A program made the position numbers and the translations under genes. From IMG/VR virus record IMGVR_UViG_3300022539_000375, positions 1 through 30,167 of that record: a DNA stretch of 30,167 nucleotides; one strand, written 5' to 3'. The notes under the pieces are model-generated. The model had not been told where the DNA came from and did no database searches. It worked only from the letters and a program-made list of their open reading frames with translations. The DNA is from a virus. Each line of letters opens with the position of its first letter. Within the stretch, counting starts at the first letter, position 1. Positions 7,028 through 13,900 of the stretch are shown piece after piece.

Positions 7028-7846
7028 TCATATATTTTGAAAATTGATAAGTTTTTCTTTTAATCGTTCTCTATTTTCCCTCCGTAATTCACATTCCCAA
7101 ACAATAAGTGTTCTAAAACCATATTTTGCAAAATGTCTTACTCTGCAATTTTCATGTTTCTTTATAGAAACACCCGTAACTTTTTTACTATGCCAGTAAT
7201 TACCAAACATTTCTATAACTTTCTTTTGACCGTTGATATTTATAAAGTCTGGATTTTTACATCCTATCCAAAATGTTCCATCCCCTACATACTTATATTC
7301 ATTTGGAAATAAATGATTCAATCTATTTCTTAATCTTCTCTCTGGTTTAGTTGGTCTTAAATCATATCCAGCAAAAATAGCTTTGAGTTGTTTCTCTCTG
7401 TATTCGGGATTTTGCCAAAGTTTTCTTCTGGATTTACCTATCTTTCTTTTTGCTTTCTCAGAGTGATGTTTTCCTGTCATACCTTTGTGATTTTCACGCC
7501 TTTTCCTTGCACCCTCCACTCCATAAAGTTCTTCCCAAGTCCCTTTATTCTTCCCCTCCATAGATTTGCCTATTTTCTTTTTAGTTTCCTCAGAGTGAGG
7601 TTTATGTTTTCTATTTTTATTAGCACAATCAATTGAACAATATTTTTTAGTAGAAGTCATTTTGACTTTGAATTCGTTATCACATTCTGGTCTTTCACAA
7701 ATCCTAACTTCTCTTAATGTTCTATTTTTACCTGTATGAGCAATACTCATTCTTTCTAATGTTTCTTTTGAAAGATTTTCCCGTTTATGAGATTCACTCA
7801 TTTTTGCTATTGTTTTTTCTGTCCTTATATAAACTCCCGTTGGCAT
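7028..7846 (-). CDS. Freestanding EDxHD (Vsr-like) homing endonuclease with NUMOD3 repeats
   Basis: ATG 7846 (MPTGVYIRTEKT) has AAAAAGGAT upstream and is preferred over a start 15 codons earlier. The N-terminal part has NUMOD3-type repeats (HSEETKKKIGKSMEGK, HSEKAKRKIGKSRRK) around a Cys motif (CERPEC, YCSIDC). The C-terminal part has PTKPERRLRNRLN, NPDFININGQKKVIEMFGN, HENCRVRHFAKYGFRTLIVWECEL: the E, D, H and E positions fit the restriction-like EDxHD nucleases. It has its own strong promoter and a leader hairpin, a known style of freestanding phage homing genes. It probably targets a nearby conserved gene. Confidence 0.85.
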   Translation of the reverse strand: MPTGVYIRTEKTIAKMSESHKRENLSKETLERMSIAHTGKNRTLREVRICERPECDNEFKVKMTSTKKYCSIDCANKNRKHKPHSEETKKKIGKSMEGKNKGTWEELYGVEGARKRRENHKGMTGKHHSEKAKRKIGKSRRKLWQNPEYREKQLKAIFAGYDLRPTKPERRLRNRLNHLFPNEYKYVGDGTFWIGCKNPDFININGQKKVIEMFGNYWHSKKVTGVSIKKHENCRVRHFAKYGFRTLIVWECELRRENRERLKEKLINFQNI

Positions 7847-7864
7847 TCCATATCCTTTTTCTAA

Positions 7865-7925
7865 TAAAAGTACCCAAAGCTTGAACAGCATAAACCACAG
7901 GGGAAATGCACTTTGGGTACTTTTA
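7865..7925 (-). repeat. Leader hairpin, 15-bp perfect arms, 31-nt loop
   Basis: TAAAAGTACCCAAAG at 7865-7879 is matched by its exact reverse complement at 7911-7925. It lies between the promoter at 7970-7997 and the ribosome-binding site of the homing endonuclease. In phage T4, freestanding homing genes are often controlled by leader hairpins near the start; a similar role is inferred here. Confidence 0.7.
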
Positions 7926-7969
7926 ATAATACATTGTTATAACTGTGATTTATACTGTTCATAATCATA

Positions 7970-7997
7970 ATTATAACCTCTTATTATATACTGTCAA
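7970..7997 (-). promoter_or_regulatory. Strong sigma70-type leftward promoter
   Basis: On the minus strand TTGACA (7992-7997) and TATAAT (7970-7975) are separated by 16 bases; both boxes are perfect. The start would be near 7963. It lies just after the macrodomain gene and reads through the leader hairpin into the EDxHD endonuclease and on toward the genes to its left. Confidence 0.75.
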
Positions 7998-8025
7998 GTA
8001 TTTTTTCACTTTTTGTGAAAATAAT

Positions 8026-8487
8026 TCAATATTTTCTGAATTTACGTGAATCTAAGGGTTTGAAAACATAAATGATGGCCTCAAGTCCACTGAGATGTTT
8101 TCTTATCAATGATTTTACTTCATTCCAATCTAAGCCTCCATGTCCACAACCTAATGCAGGTAAAGTAACTTTCACGGCTCCACGGCCTTTTAGATATTTT
8201 GCAAGCCATTTTAACCCCGATTCAATGTATTCGTACTTTGATGGATTACGCCAATGGTCTTTAGTTGGAAAATTTATTATGGTGAGATTTTCATAAAGAT
8301 ACAAATAAGGTTTGCCGGGTCGTATAGTTTTATTTTTACATTCCTTTTTATAATCCTCAAACATTTTGGGATATCGTTCCTTGAAAGCTAATGCGACACC
8401 AACCCCCATCACACCTATGCAGTTCACTGTGTTTATACGTATGTCGGCAAAAATATCAAACATATCACCACTGATAAATTTAATCAT
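8026..8487 (-). CDS. Macrodomain protein, DarG/ALC1-like
   Basis: A 153-residue single-domain protein. It has INTVNCIGVMGVGVALAFK (the ADP-ribose loop), INFPTKDHWRNPSKYEYIESGL and LPALGCGHGGLDWNEV, a pattern typical of the DarG-type macrodomains that remove ADP-ribose from thymidine or guanine in DNA. Good Shine-Dalgarno site (AGGAG). In bacteria DarG is the antitoxin of DarT, a DNA ADP-ribosylating toxin that also acts in phage defence. A lone DarG-like domain next to a replicative helicase is therefore a plausible anti-defence gene (inference). It lacks the C-terminal DarT-binding domain of full-length DarG. Confidence 0.87.
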   Translation of the reverse strand: MIKFISGDMFDIFADIRINTVNCIGVMGVGVALAFKERYPKMFEDYKKECKNKTIRPGKPYLYLYENLTIINFPTKDHWRNPSKYEYIESGLKWLAKYLKGRGAVKVTLPALGCGHGGLDWNEVKSLIRKHLSGLEAIIYVFKPLDSRKFRKY

Positions 8488-8503
8488 TATTATTCTCCTA
8501 AAA

Positions 8504-9910
8504 TTAAAAACAGCTTTTCACCGCAGGATTTGCCACTGCTAAACATCCGTAAACATAAACGCAGTCGATGGCAAAGAATTCGTCATCCCGTAACGATACC
8601 CAATTCAATCTCATTAATCCTTTCTTTTTTTCATCCGCTGTTTGATTTATCCCTATCATCCCGGTAACAGAATCAATCTTGCGTCTATCATCTGTAAAGT
8701 TATCCATCTTCATTGTCTCTCTATTGTAGGATGCAGTATCAGATTGGGTGGCCGTTAGCAATAGGCAATGTTGCCTTTGGGATAATGCTCGTAATTGCTT
8801 CCATGTCTTGTCTATTGTATCACGGCCTTCCAATCCTGGATATTCCATATTTAGAATATCAGCATAGTCAATCACTATTATATCTGGAATCCATTCTTCT
8901 TCCCTCTCCCAATCCTGTAGAATACTTTGGATTCCGTTAACACTGAGAGTTGAATTAAAATGACAGGAGAGTTTGAAGTATGATTCTTTACTCATTATTT
9001 TTTTTTGCATCACTCTCCTACAAGCCTTTCTTGCTCTTCTCCAACTCAATTTATTTTCAAATTCTTTCTCTTTCCAGTCTCGATATAGTTTTCTTATTCC
9101 CTTTTTGTTCCTCTTTCTTACAAGTTCTGTCGGATATTCTATTGTGCAAGGCCTGCGGGGATGTTTGGTAACACGAGTCATCAATCGTCTCATTGTTTGG
9201 TTTTGCCCCATATCGCCAATCTCGAACATCGCTACCTTTTTCCGTTGTACCATTCCTTGATAAGCCATTTCTTGCAACCAAAATGATTTACCCACTCCCT
9301 TTTTTCCCATAAAGGCAACGAAGCCTTCATGTTCCAATGAACCTCTGAAAAATTGTCCGAGTGCCCCTGGGAATTTAATTAGTGATTCTTTTTTATCTGC
9401 GAATGCCTCCCTAATAGCCTCCTCATTTTGTAGTATATCAATTCCCTCACCCACTCCCATCTCAACCTTGCTATATCCAATTAGGCGATTGTGAGCATCA
9501 CCTGCTTTGCCTTCACTAATATCAGATTCAACTGATTCAATTAACCTTTCAATCCTTACTTGATTAAAATAATAACCCGCAATATCAATTATATAATCAC
9601 TATTGCTCTCCTCTCCCAGTTCTTCATATTCCTCACTCAGTGAATCCAAAAACCTGCTTACCAAACTTATTGTACTCTTGTCTTCAGTTTTAGCAGACCA
9701 GTTTTCAAATAGACTTTCAATATGCTTCATTGGTGCCTTATCATATCTTTTGTAATAATTCAAACACCATTTAGCGATTATATTTGCCCATTTGGATTTG
9801 AACATTCGGTATCGCCATTTGGAAGCAATTCGGCCAAGCACAATTGGGTCAACAATCATCCCAATAAGTATTCGCCTTTCCTGGTCACTGTTTTTCTTGT
9901 CAATCCTCAT
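8504..9910 (-). CDS. dnaB-like: Replicative DNA helicase, DnaB-like
   Basis: 468 residues. The N-terminal ~180 residues are helical. The RecA-like core has Walker A GKKGVGKS (202-209), Walker B DIIVIDYAD (343-351) and a TATQSD motif (386-391) as in DnaB family helicases. The enzyme would unwind DNA ahead of the fork as a hexamer. A long basic insertion (about 260-310, RKLYRDWKEKEFENKLSWRR) separates motifs 1a and 2. The start overlaps the stop of the methyltransferase gene (ATGA), so the two are translationally coupled. The primase is about 6 kb upstream in the same direction. Confidence 0.9.
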   Translation of the reverse strand: MRIDKKNSDQERRILIGMIVDPIVLGRIASKWRYRMFKSKWANIIAKWCLNYYKRYDKAPMKHIESLFENWSAKTEDKSTISLVSRFLDSLSEEYEELGEESNSDYIIDIAGYYFNQVRIERLIESVESDISEGKAGDAHNRLIGYSKVEMGVGEGIDILQNEEAIREAFADKKESLIKFPGALGQFFRGSLEHEGFVAFMGKKGVGKSFWLQEMAYQGMVQRKKVAMFEIGDMGQNQTMRRLMTRVTKHPRRPCTIEYPTELVRKRNKKGIRKLYRDWKEKEFENKLSWRRARKACRRVMQKKIMSKESYFKLSCHFNSTLSVNGIQSILQDWEREEEWIPDIIVIDYADILNMEYPGLEGRDTIDKTWKQLRALSQRQHCLLLTATQSDTASYNRETMKMDNFTDDRRKIDSVTGMIGINQTADEKKKGLMRLNWVSLRDDEFFAIDCVYVYGCLAVANPAVKSCF

Positions 9911-12900
9911 ATCAATCCAAATGATTCTCTTTCCTTCTTTTTCTTCATTTTTTTCTTTGGCTTATCTTCAAATAAATTTGGCGTGACATTTTTCAATCTT
10001 GCTCTTGCAATTTCACAATATCCCTTATCTTTCTCAATCCCAATATAATTGATTCCAAACTCCTTACAGGCTACACAGGTTGTTCCTGAACCTACAAACG
10101 GGTCTAAAATAATTTGGCCTTTGTTTGGCATTTTCAAAAGCATACAAAGATATTGCATAAGTTGGAGTGGTTTTACTGTGGGATGAAAATTGCCTTTTAT
10201 TTTATTACGTTGTCGAATAGGAGATTCACATTTACAAGCTGATTTTCTATTAGGATTTTGAAAAATATATCCACCACAATTACCACATTTATCAAATCTA
10301 TTATGTCCTACTTCTTTTTCCATCTTTCCACACCCTGCGTTCCTTTCACCTCTGCTGGCTTTGGCTACGTAGAAAAAACGGGAGGCACCACCGGAACTTG
10401 ATGGATTAAAAACCTCTCGTTGATATTGTTTACTATAAGTGTTAAAATTACCACCTTTTGCTACTGACTGCATTTTTCCAGAAGATAATTCACCACTCTG
10501 TTTATCCAACATCTTTGCAGAGCAATTGGGATTATAAATTCCTCTCCCTGTTGGTTCAAAATATTTTAACCATTTTTTAGGTATGTCGCAAGCAAGGATT
10601 TCAAGTCTTCGTTCTCTTTGTGAAGTCTCATTAGTTTTTTTATTAGTTTGTGATGTTTTTGAGTGTGATTTATATTGTTTGTTATTTCCAAATTTATTAT
10701 TCTGTTGTCGTCTTTGATTCCGTTTTTGTGATGAACGATTTCGTTTCTCTTTAATGGTCTTCCTAATTTTATTGCCATTTTTAGACGATGTTCTATTATT
10801 ACACTCCTTTTGGTCATCTTCCGAGCCATTGCCAATTCTGTCGGATTTAACTCTTGGAGATTGATGTAACGATATCCCTTCCACACATATATGCCTTTGT
10901 AAATCGGATTGTCTTTGCCGTATTTTGCTCTTTTCCTCTGTGTTCTGCTCATTTTTCTTATTGATTTTGGAAGATGCTTTTTTCCGAACCTTGGATGAGT
11001 CTTGCCTCTTATGTTTTTGCTTAGCCATCCCCAATAACATTTCTTGCTGCAAAATCTGGTTCGATTTATTCTGCTTGGGTATGTCTGATACTCTTTTTGG
11101 CACATTTGGCAATTTGTAATCATAATAATACTCCTTAATTGCCTGTATTATACCAATCTCTGCTTTGTTAGTCAAATATAAAATAGGAATAAATTCCTCA
11201 TCCAATATCACATTGGCAGGCCAGCGACCTTGAGCTGTATCATCTCTAAAACCCATTCCTTTTTGATAAGTTTTATTTGTCTTAGCCATAAAACCTCGTA
11301 ATGGACTATTTAAACCTCCACCACCAAATCGCTCCCCTTGTTTCGATTCTATCCGTCCCCCATCTATGTTCAACCCTGCGACACCCCATTTCTCAGCATT
11401 CTTTGCAAAATTACCGTCAACAGGTTTCATACAAACCAAGATTGGTTCCCAAGAAGGCTTTAATCCCGTACCATATCCATCCCAGAGTTTGGCAAGTTTG
11501 GTCTGTGGTTTACCAATCGTTTTTGTTTGTACACCCTCTCCATAACATCCAGAAGGACTTGGCCCACTTTTTCTTGAATTCGGAGAAATAATACTTTTCC
11601 TAAATTTCTTCCAAACTCTCTCAAATTCTTTTTTCGTAGGTTTTCTACCAAGTTTTCTTATTAACCGTTTTCGACATTCTTGTTTGTCGAATTCCTTGCC
11701 TATATCTTTACTTTTGGGAAAGCCTGAATTGCCTGTAATAAATATCTTTCCGTTTCGGCGGGCTACAAAAGCTCCCGTAGAAACTCGGACGCACCAAACT
11801 TTTCCATTATATTCTATTGGGGTTATCGAAGCTTTTGTCCTTCGTATATTTTGTGAGCTTTGTTGGTTGGGAAAAGCATTAAGTTGTTTAGATTGTTGTT
11901 GGTTGGATTGTGGTCTATATGATGAACTGTTTCTCTTCTTACTAAACACCATTTTAGATGTCTGGCCATTATCAATCGATGTTCTATTATGTACCCATCT
12001 TTGCGAGCCATTGACAAATACTTTTTTGGGCATCGAATATATTTTATAGCAAATTTTCCATAGTTTCCCTTCTTCCTGAAATATGTTACACCACCTTTCC
12101 ATGCTGGATCGCCTGCTCCCATTCTTTTCAAACGATAATCTTCCTTGGTTTTTTCTGACCAACCATCTCTGCCTTTGCAACCATATTTTGCCCATTCTTT
12201 TCCACGAAGAACACCATTGCATTGTTTTGAACAGCAAGGATTTATTACTCGTTTTATGTGTTTTGTATTTCTGTAAAACTTTTTTCCACAAACAAAACAA
12301 ATTACTTTCGATTTTCCTTTGTGTCGTTTTGCGGGTCTGCTGCGGTCTATTCGTCTCAGATTTGTTATTTGGCATTCTTTTGAGCAAATCTTGTTTCTTG
12401 ATGCTTGTACGTGATTGCTTGTTATAAATGGTTTCAGGCAAATCTTGCAAACTTTCCAAAAAGGGTATATTCTTTTTGCATTTCCATGTTTCTGGCCTTT
12501 GAAATACCCAATCTCCGTTTTGTTCAACAATACAGCAATGTCCTTGGGAGACAATTTGGTCTGTAAAATCTGATTTAATTCTATAAGCGGTATATTTGTT
12601 TTCATAACAGAAACTCTCTTTAGGCTTATCAAATATAAATTCATCTTTTTCTATATTATAACATAATACAATATCATTGTCAATGGTTTTATGGTAATGT
12701 TTCCACCCTTCTATAGTTAATATTTCAGTATCTTCACTTAGACATCCATACAACCACATTAAACAATCACGAATCTGCCAACCAGCATCCTCGATTGCAC
12801 AAGTTAATCTATGAAAAGTACGAGTACCACCAAATACCAGCATAAATGCTCCGGGCTTGGCGATACGCAAACATTCTTTAGCCCATCGAGTAAACCATTG

Positions 12901-13203
12901 TTGGAATTCTGTATTTGCTTCTAACGAAAAATTATATTCACCTGCATACATTGAACGTCCTTGCCTTTTAGGATTCTTATGACCTCTGTTCTTAAACTGT
13001 TTGTTAATATAATCAGGTTTGAAGGTATCCCATTTTTTTGACATAAATCCTAATCCATATGGAGGGTCAGTTATGATTGAGTCAATACAACTATCAGGGA
13101 ATCTCTTTATAATTCTTCTACAATTACCATAAATTATTTCATTTATTGGCAATTCTTCTATATTGATTCTTTTATTTTTGGACTTTTTACTCCCTTTTTT
13201 CAT
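9907..13203 (-). CDS. DNA methyltransferase with an intein and a nested HNH insertion, 1098 codons
   Basis: Residues 1-153 carry motif IV TDPPYGLGF (DPPY at 46-49) and end WLYG. An intein follows, and then SGFPKSKDIGKEF. The C-terminal region has HPTVKPLQLMQYL and ILDPFVGSGTTCVACKEFG. The beta-type order suggests an N6-A or N4-C enzyme. After splicing the product would still be about 760 residues. It carries an extra ~190-residue Lys/Asn/Arg/Gln-rich stretch (about 694-880) that is the shadow of an HNH gene in the +1 frame, between conserved-looking WPANVILDEE and AKMLDKQSGE. The N-terminus lacks a good Shine-Dalgarno site. Coupled to the DnaB-like gene. The native core looks intact, but whether the bulky insertion is tolerated is unknown. 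Confidence 0.85.
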   Translation of the reverse strand: MKKGSKKSKNKRINIEELPINEIIYGNCRRIIKRFPDSCIDSIITDPPYGLGFMSKKWDTFKPDYINKQFKNRGHKNPKRQGRSMYAGEYNFSLEANTEFQQWFTRWAKECLRIAKPGAFMLVFGGTRTFHRLTCAIEDAGWQIRDCLMWLYGCLSEDTEILTIEGWKHYHKTIDNDIVLCYNIEKDEFIFDKPKESFCYENKYTAYRIKSDFTDQIVSQGHCCIVEQNGDWVFQRPETWKCKKNIPFLESLQDLPETIYNKQSRTSIKKQDLLKRMPNNKSETNRPQQTRKTTQRKIESNLFCLWKKVLQKYKTHKTSNKSLLFKTMQWCSSWKRMGKIWLQRQRWLVRKNQGRLSFEKNGSRRSSMERWCNIFQEEGKLWKICYKIYSMPKKVFVNGSQRWVHNRTSIDNGQTSKMVFSKKRNSSSYRPQSNQQQSKQLNAFPNQQSSQNIRRTKASITPIEYNGKVWCVRVSTGAFVARRNGKIFITGNSGFPKSKDIGKEFDKQECRKRLIRKLGRKPTKKEFERVWKKFRKSIISPNSRKSGPSPSGCYGEGVQTKTIGKPQTKLAKLWDGYGTGLKPSWEPILVCMKPVDGNFAKNAEKWGVAGLNIDGGRIESKQGERFGGGGLNSPLRGFMAKTNKTYQKGMGFRDDTAQGRWPANVILDEEFIPILYLTNKAEIGIIQAIKEYYYDYKLPNVPKRVSDIPKQNKSNQILQQEMLLGMAKQKHKRQDSSKVRKKASSKINKKNEQNTEEKSKIRQRQSDLQRHICVEGISLHQSPRVKSDRIGNGSEDDQKECNNRTSSKNGNKIRKTIKEKRNRSSQKRNQRRQQNNKFGNNKQYKSHSKTSQTNKKTNETSQRERRLEILACDIPKKWLKYFEPTGRGIYNPNCSAKMLDKQSGELSSGKMQSVAKGGNFNTYSKQYQREVFNPSSSGGASRFFYVAKASRGERNAGCGKMEKEVGHNRFDKCGNCGGYIFQNPNRKSACKCESPIRQRNKIKGNFHPTVKPLQLMQYLCMLLKMPNKGQIILDPFVGSGTTCVACKEFGINYIGIEKDKGYCEIARARLKNVTPNLFEDKPKKKMKKKKERESFGLI
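10566..11123 (-). CDS. HNH endonuclease nested in the +1 frame of the methyltransferase
   Basis: 185 residues from ATG 11123 with a very good Shine-Dalgarno site (AAGGAG, seven bases upstream). N-terminal Cys motif (CQMCQKEY, FCSKKCYWG), a basic linker, then SVIIEHRLKMAIKLGRPLKRNEIVHHKNGIKDDNRIINLEI, a typical HNH core of phage endonucleases. The host methyltransferase frame remains open throughout. There is no room for a group I intron around it and no intein blocks are visible, so it appears to be a plain gene insertion inside a coding sequence. It probably acts as a homing endonuclease. Confidence 0.88.
   Translation of the reverse strand: MITNCQMCQKEYQTYPSRINRTRFCSKKCYWGWLSKNIRGKTHPRFGKKHLPKSIRKMSRTQRKRAKYGKDNPIYKGIYVWKGYRYINLQELNPTELAMARKMTKRSVIIEHRLKMAIKLGRPLKRNEIVHHKNGIKDDNRIINLEITNNINHTQKHHKLIKKLMRLHKENEDLKSLLATYLKNG
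11728..12744 (-). mobile_element. Intein in the methyltransferase, 339 codons, endonuclease slot read in another frame
   Basis: Residues 154-492. It begins Cys (CLSEDTEILTIEGWKHYHK, block A). A block B-like segment is DQIVSQGHCCIVEQNG. It ends with KVWCVRVSTGAFVARRNG, then ITGN and Ser as the +1 residue (blocks F and G). Removing it joins WLYG to SGFPKSKDIG, a normal methyltransferase sequence. The middle (about 80 to 310 of the intein) reads as low-complexity Lys/Gln/Ser/Trp-rich text that does not look like any protein, because the real coding frame there is the HNH gene one base over. The exact splice residues are convincing; splicing activity is not shown. Confidence 0.88.
11823..12605 (-). 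CDS. HNH endonuclease nested in the +1 frame inside the intein
   Basis: The ORF ends (11823) exactly where the C-terminal intein blocks begin. Its start is less clear: ATG 12605, with AAGAGAG upstream, gives 260 residues, of which the first ~30 overlap intein block B and may not be native. It has Cys pairs (CKICLKPF, CSKEC; CFVCGKKF, CCSKQC) and then YIIEHRLIMARHLKWCLVRRETVHHIDHNPTNNNLNNLMLF, a full HNH core. So the nuclease sits where a homing domain normally is, but out of frame. Separate initiation, +1 frameshifting or a pair of compensating frameshifts could explain it. Confidence 0.82.
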   Translation of the reverse strand: MKTNIPLIELNQILQTKLSPKDIAVLLNKTEIGYFKGQKHGNAKRIYPFWKVCKICLKPFITSNHVQASRNKICSKECQITNLRRIDRSRPAKRHKGKSKVICFVCGKKFYRNTKHIKRVINPCCSKQCNGVLRGKEWAKYGCKGRDGWSEKTKEDYRLKRMGAGDPAWKGGVTYFRKKGNYGKFAIKYIRCPKKYLSMARKDGYIIEHRLIMARHLKWCLVRRETVHHIDHNPTNNNLNNLMLFPTNKAHKIYEGQKLR

Positions 13204-13242
13204 TTTTGGACTTTTTTATATAATATCTTTTCAAACTGCCTT

Positions 13243-13290
13243 TCTCTCTACTACCTACCTACTACGTAGGTAGTAGTTGTAGATAGAGAG
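13243..13290. repeat. Imperfect long hairpin before the methyltransferase operon
   Basis: CTCTCTA and TAGAGAG form outer arms; inside, CTACTACCTAC pairs with GTAGGTAGTAG around a 7-base loop, with a bulge on one side. It lies 40 bases upstream of the methyltransferase start. There is no T-run. It may be an operator or a leader structure. Confidence 0.55.
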
Positions 13291-13346
13291 AAGTCGGCTA
13301 TGTCAGGATTTTGTATTTTTAACTTATTTGACTTGTTTTTTGATAT
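13251..13346 (-). CDS. Possible 31-aa leader peptide with an ATA start
   Basis: AAAGGAG is followed six bases later by ATA, then TCA AAA AAC: read as MSKNKSNKLKIQNPDIADF and so on, ending in two consecutive TAG stops within the hairpin. The spacing and protein-like text suggest a gene whose ATG has become ATA; chance is also possible. Confidence 0.3.
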   Translation of the reverse strand: MSKNKSNKLKIQNPDIADFSLSTTTTYVVGR

Positions 13347-13373
13347 GAGTGACTCCTTTCACCATAAAATACA

Positions 13374-13419
13374 AAACCACCTGCTACTTATGAACCAGTA
13401 AGTTCGTAACAGGTGGTTT
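13374..13419 (-). terminator. Probable leftward terminator
   Basis: AAACCACCTG and its exact complement CAGGTGGTTT flank 26 bases. On the minus strand the second arm runs into TTTTGTATTTT. It would end transcription of the lipoprotein/small-peptide unit before the methyltransferase operon. The long loop is unusual. Confidence 0.5.
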
Positions 13420-13492
13420 AAGGATGGTACAATTTAATTTTATTGCAATTGCATTCACTGGTTCAAAATACAACATTTTTTATTATGACAGA

Positions 13493-13559
13493 ATGGACGG
13501 GACGGCTATTTTTCTCGAAGGACAATTCAGCAGGGGTAATGCTGTACCGTCCCATCCAT
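13493..13559. repeat. Inverted repeat, 13-nt arms with one mismatch
   Basis: ATGGACGGGACGG and CCGTCCCATCCAT are separated by 41 bases that contain a short CAGC/GCTG helix. It follows the stop of the 35-aa ORF on the minus strand. It is more GC-rich than its surroundings; it could be a small RNA, an origin-like site or a stabilising 3' structure. The rest of 13204-13569 shows only the hairpins listed here and no convincing gene. Confidence 0.5.
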
Positions 13560-13569
13560 TTCGTGAAAC

Positions 13570-13677
13570 CTATTTTCTAAATATTAGTTTGATTAGCCAA
13601 TGTAGAATCTTAGATGACACAGTCAAGAATACTACCATTTTGCCTGGAGTGCCTTTTGTACTCCAACTAAGTTTCAT
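13570..13677 (-). CDS. Small membrane-like peptide, 35 aa
   Basis: ATG 13677 has AGGAG nine bases upstream. The product starts MKLSWSTKGTPGKMVVF and ends with a hydrophobic stretch (LTVSSKILHWLIKLIFRK). It could be a membrane peptide. No family is recognised; the ribosome-binding site is the best support. Confidence 0.45.
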   Translation of the reverse strand: MKLSWSTKGTPGKMVVFLTVSSKILHWLIKLIFRK

Positions 13678-13693
13678 TTTTTATGTCTCCTGA

Positions 13694-13900
13694 AAAATTA
13701 AAATCAAACTACTCTTATATTATTGTGGTAAGCTGCTGTAACTTACGAGAAATTTTATTTTAAGCTCATTTCAGGGTTAAGACAGTCCTCTAACGTGCGT
13801 TTTAAGCACCCTGTCGCTTGATTTAAGCTGCTTTCACAGCAAATACGTATAAATATACATATTTTCAATTTGCACCTGTTAGAATCGAAAATATGAAGTT
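13694..13900. other. Noncoding stretch dense in short hairpins
   Basis: No gene seen. Short inverted repeats follow one another: GTAAG/CTTAC near 13728-13746, CAGGGT/ACCCTG at 13772-13813 enclosing GTGC/GCAC, GCTT/AAGC at 13816-13828, GCTG/CAGC at 13827-13840, and GTTAGAA/TTCTAAC at 13878-13905. On the minus strand this would be a multi-hairpin leader for the 35-aa ORF or the 3' tail of the lipoprotein transcript. Confidence 0.4.

Noticed and set aside
10566-11123. Considered as a second intein or group I intron in the methyltransferase
   Set aside because: No splice-junction Cys/Ser with block A, no terminal HN, and the HNH gene leaves no room for a ribozyme core.
13424-13693. Rightward ORF of 89 codons
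   Set aside because: No family-like text, only a partial AGGTGG upstream; it lies over inverted repeats and a leftward small ORF with a better ribosome-binding site.
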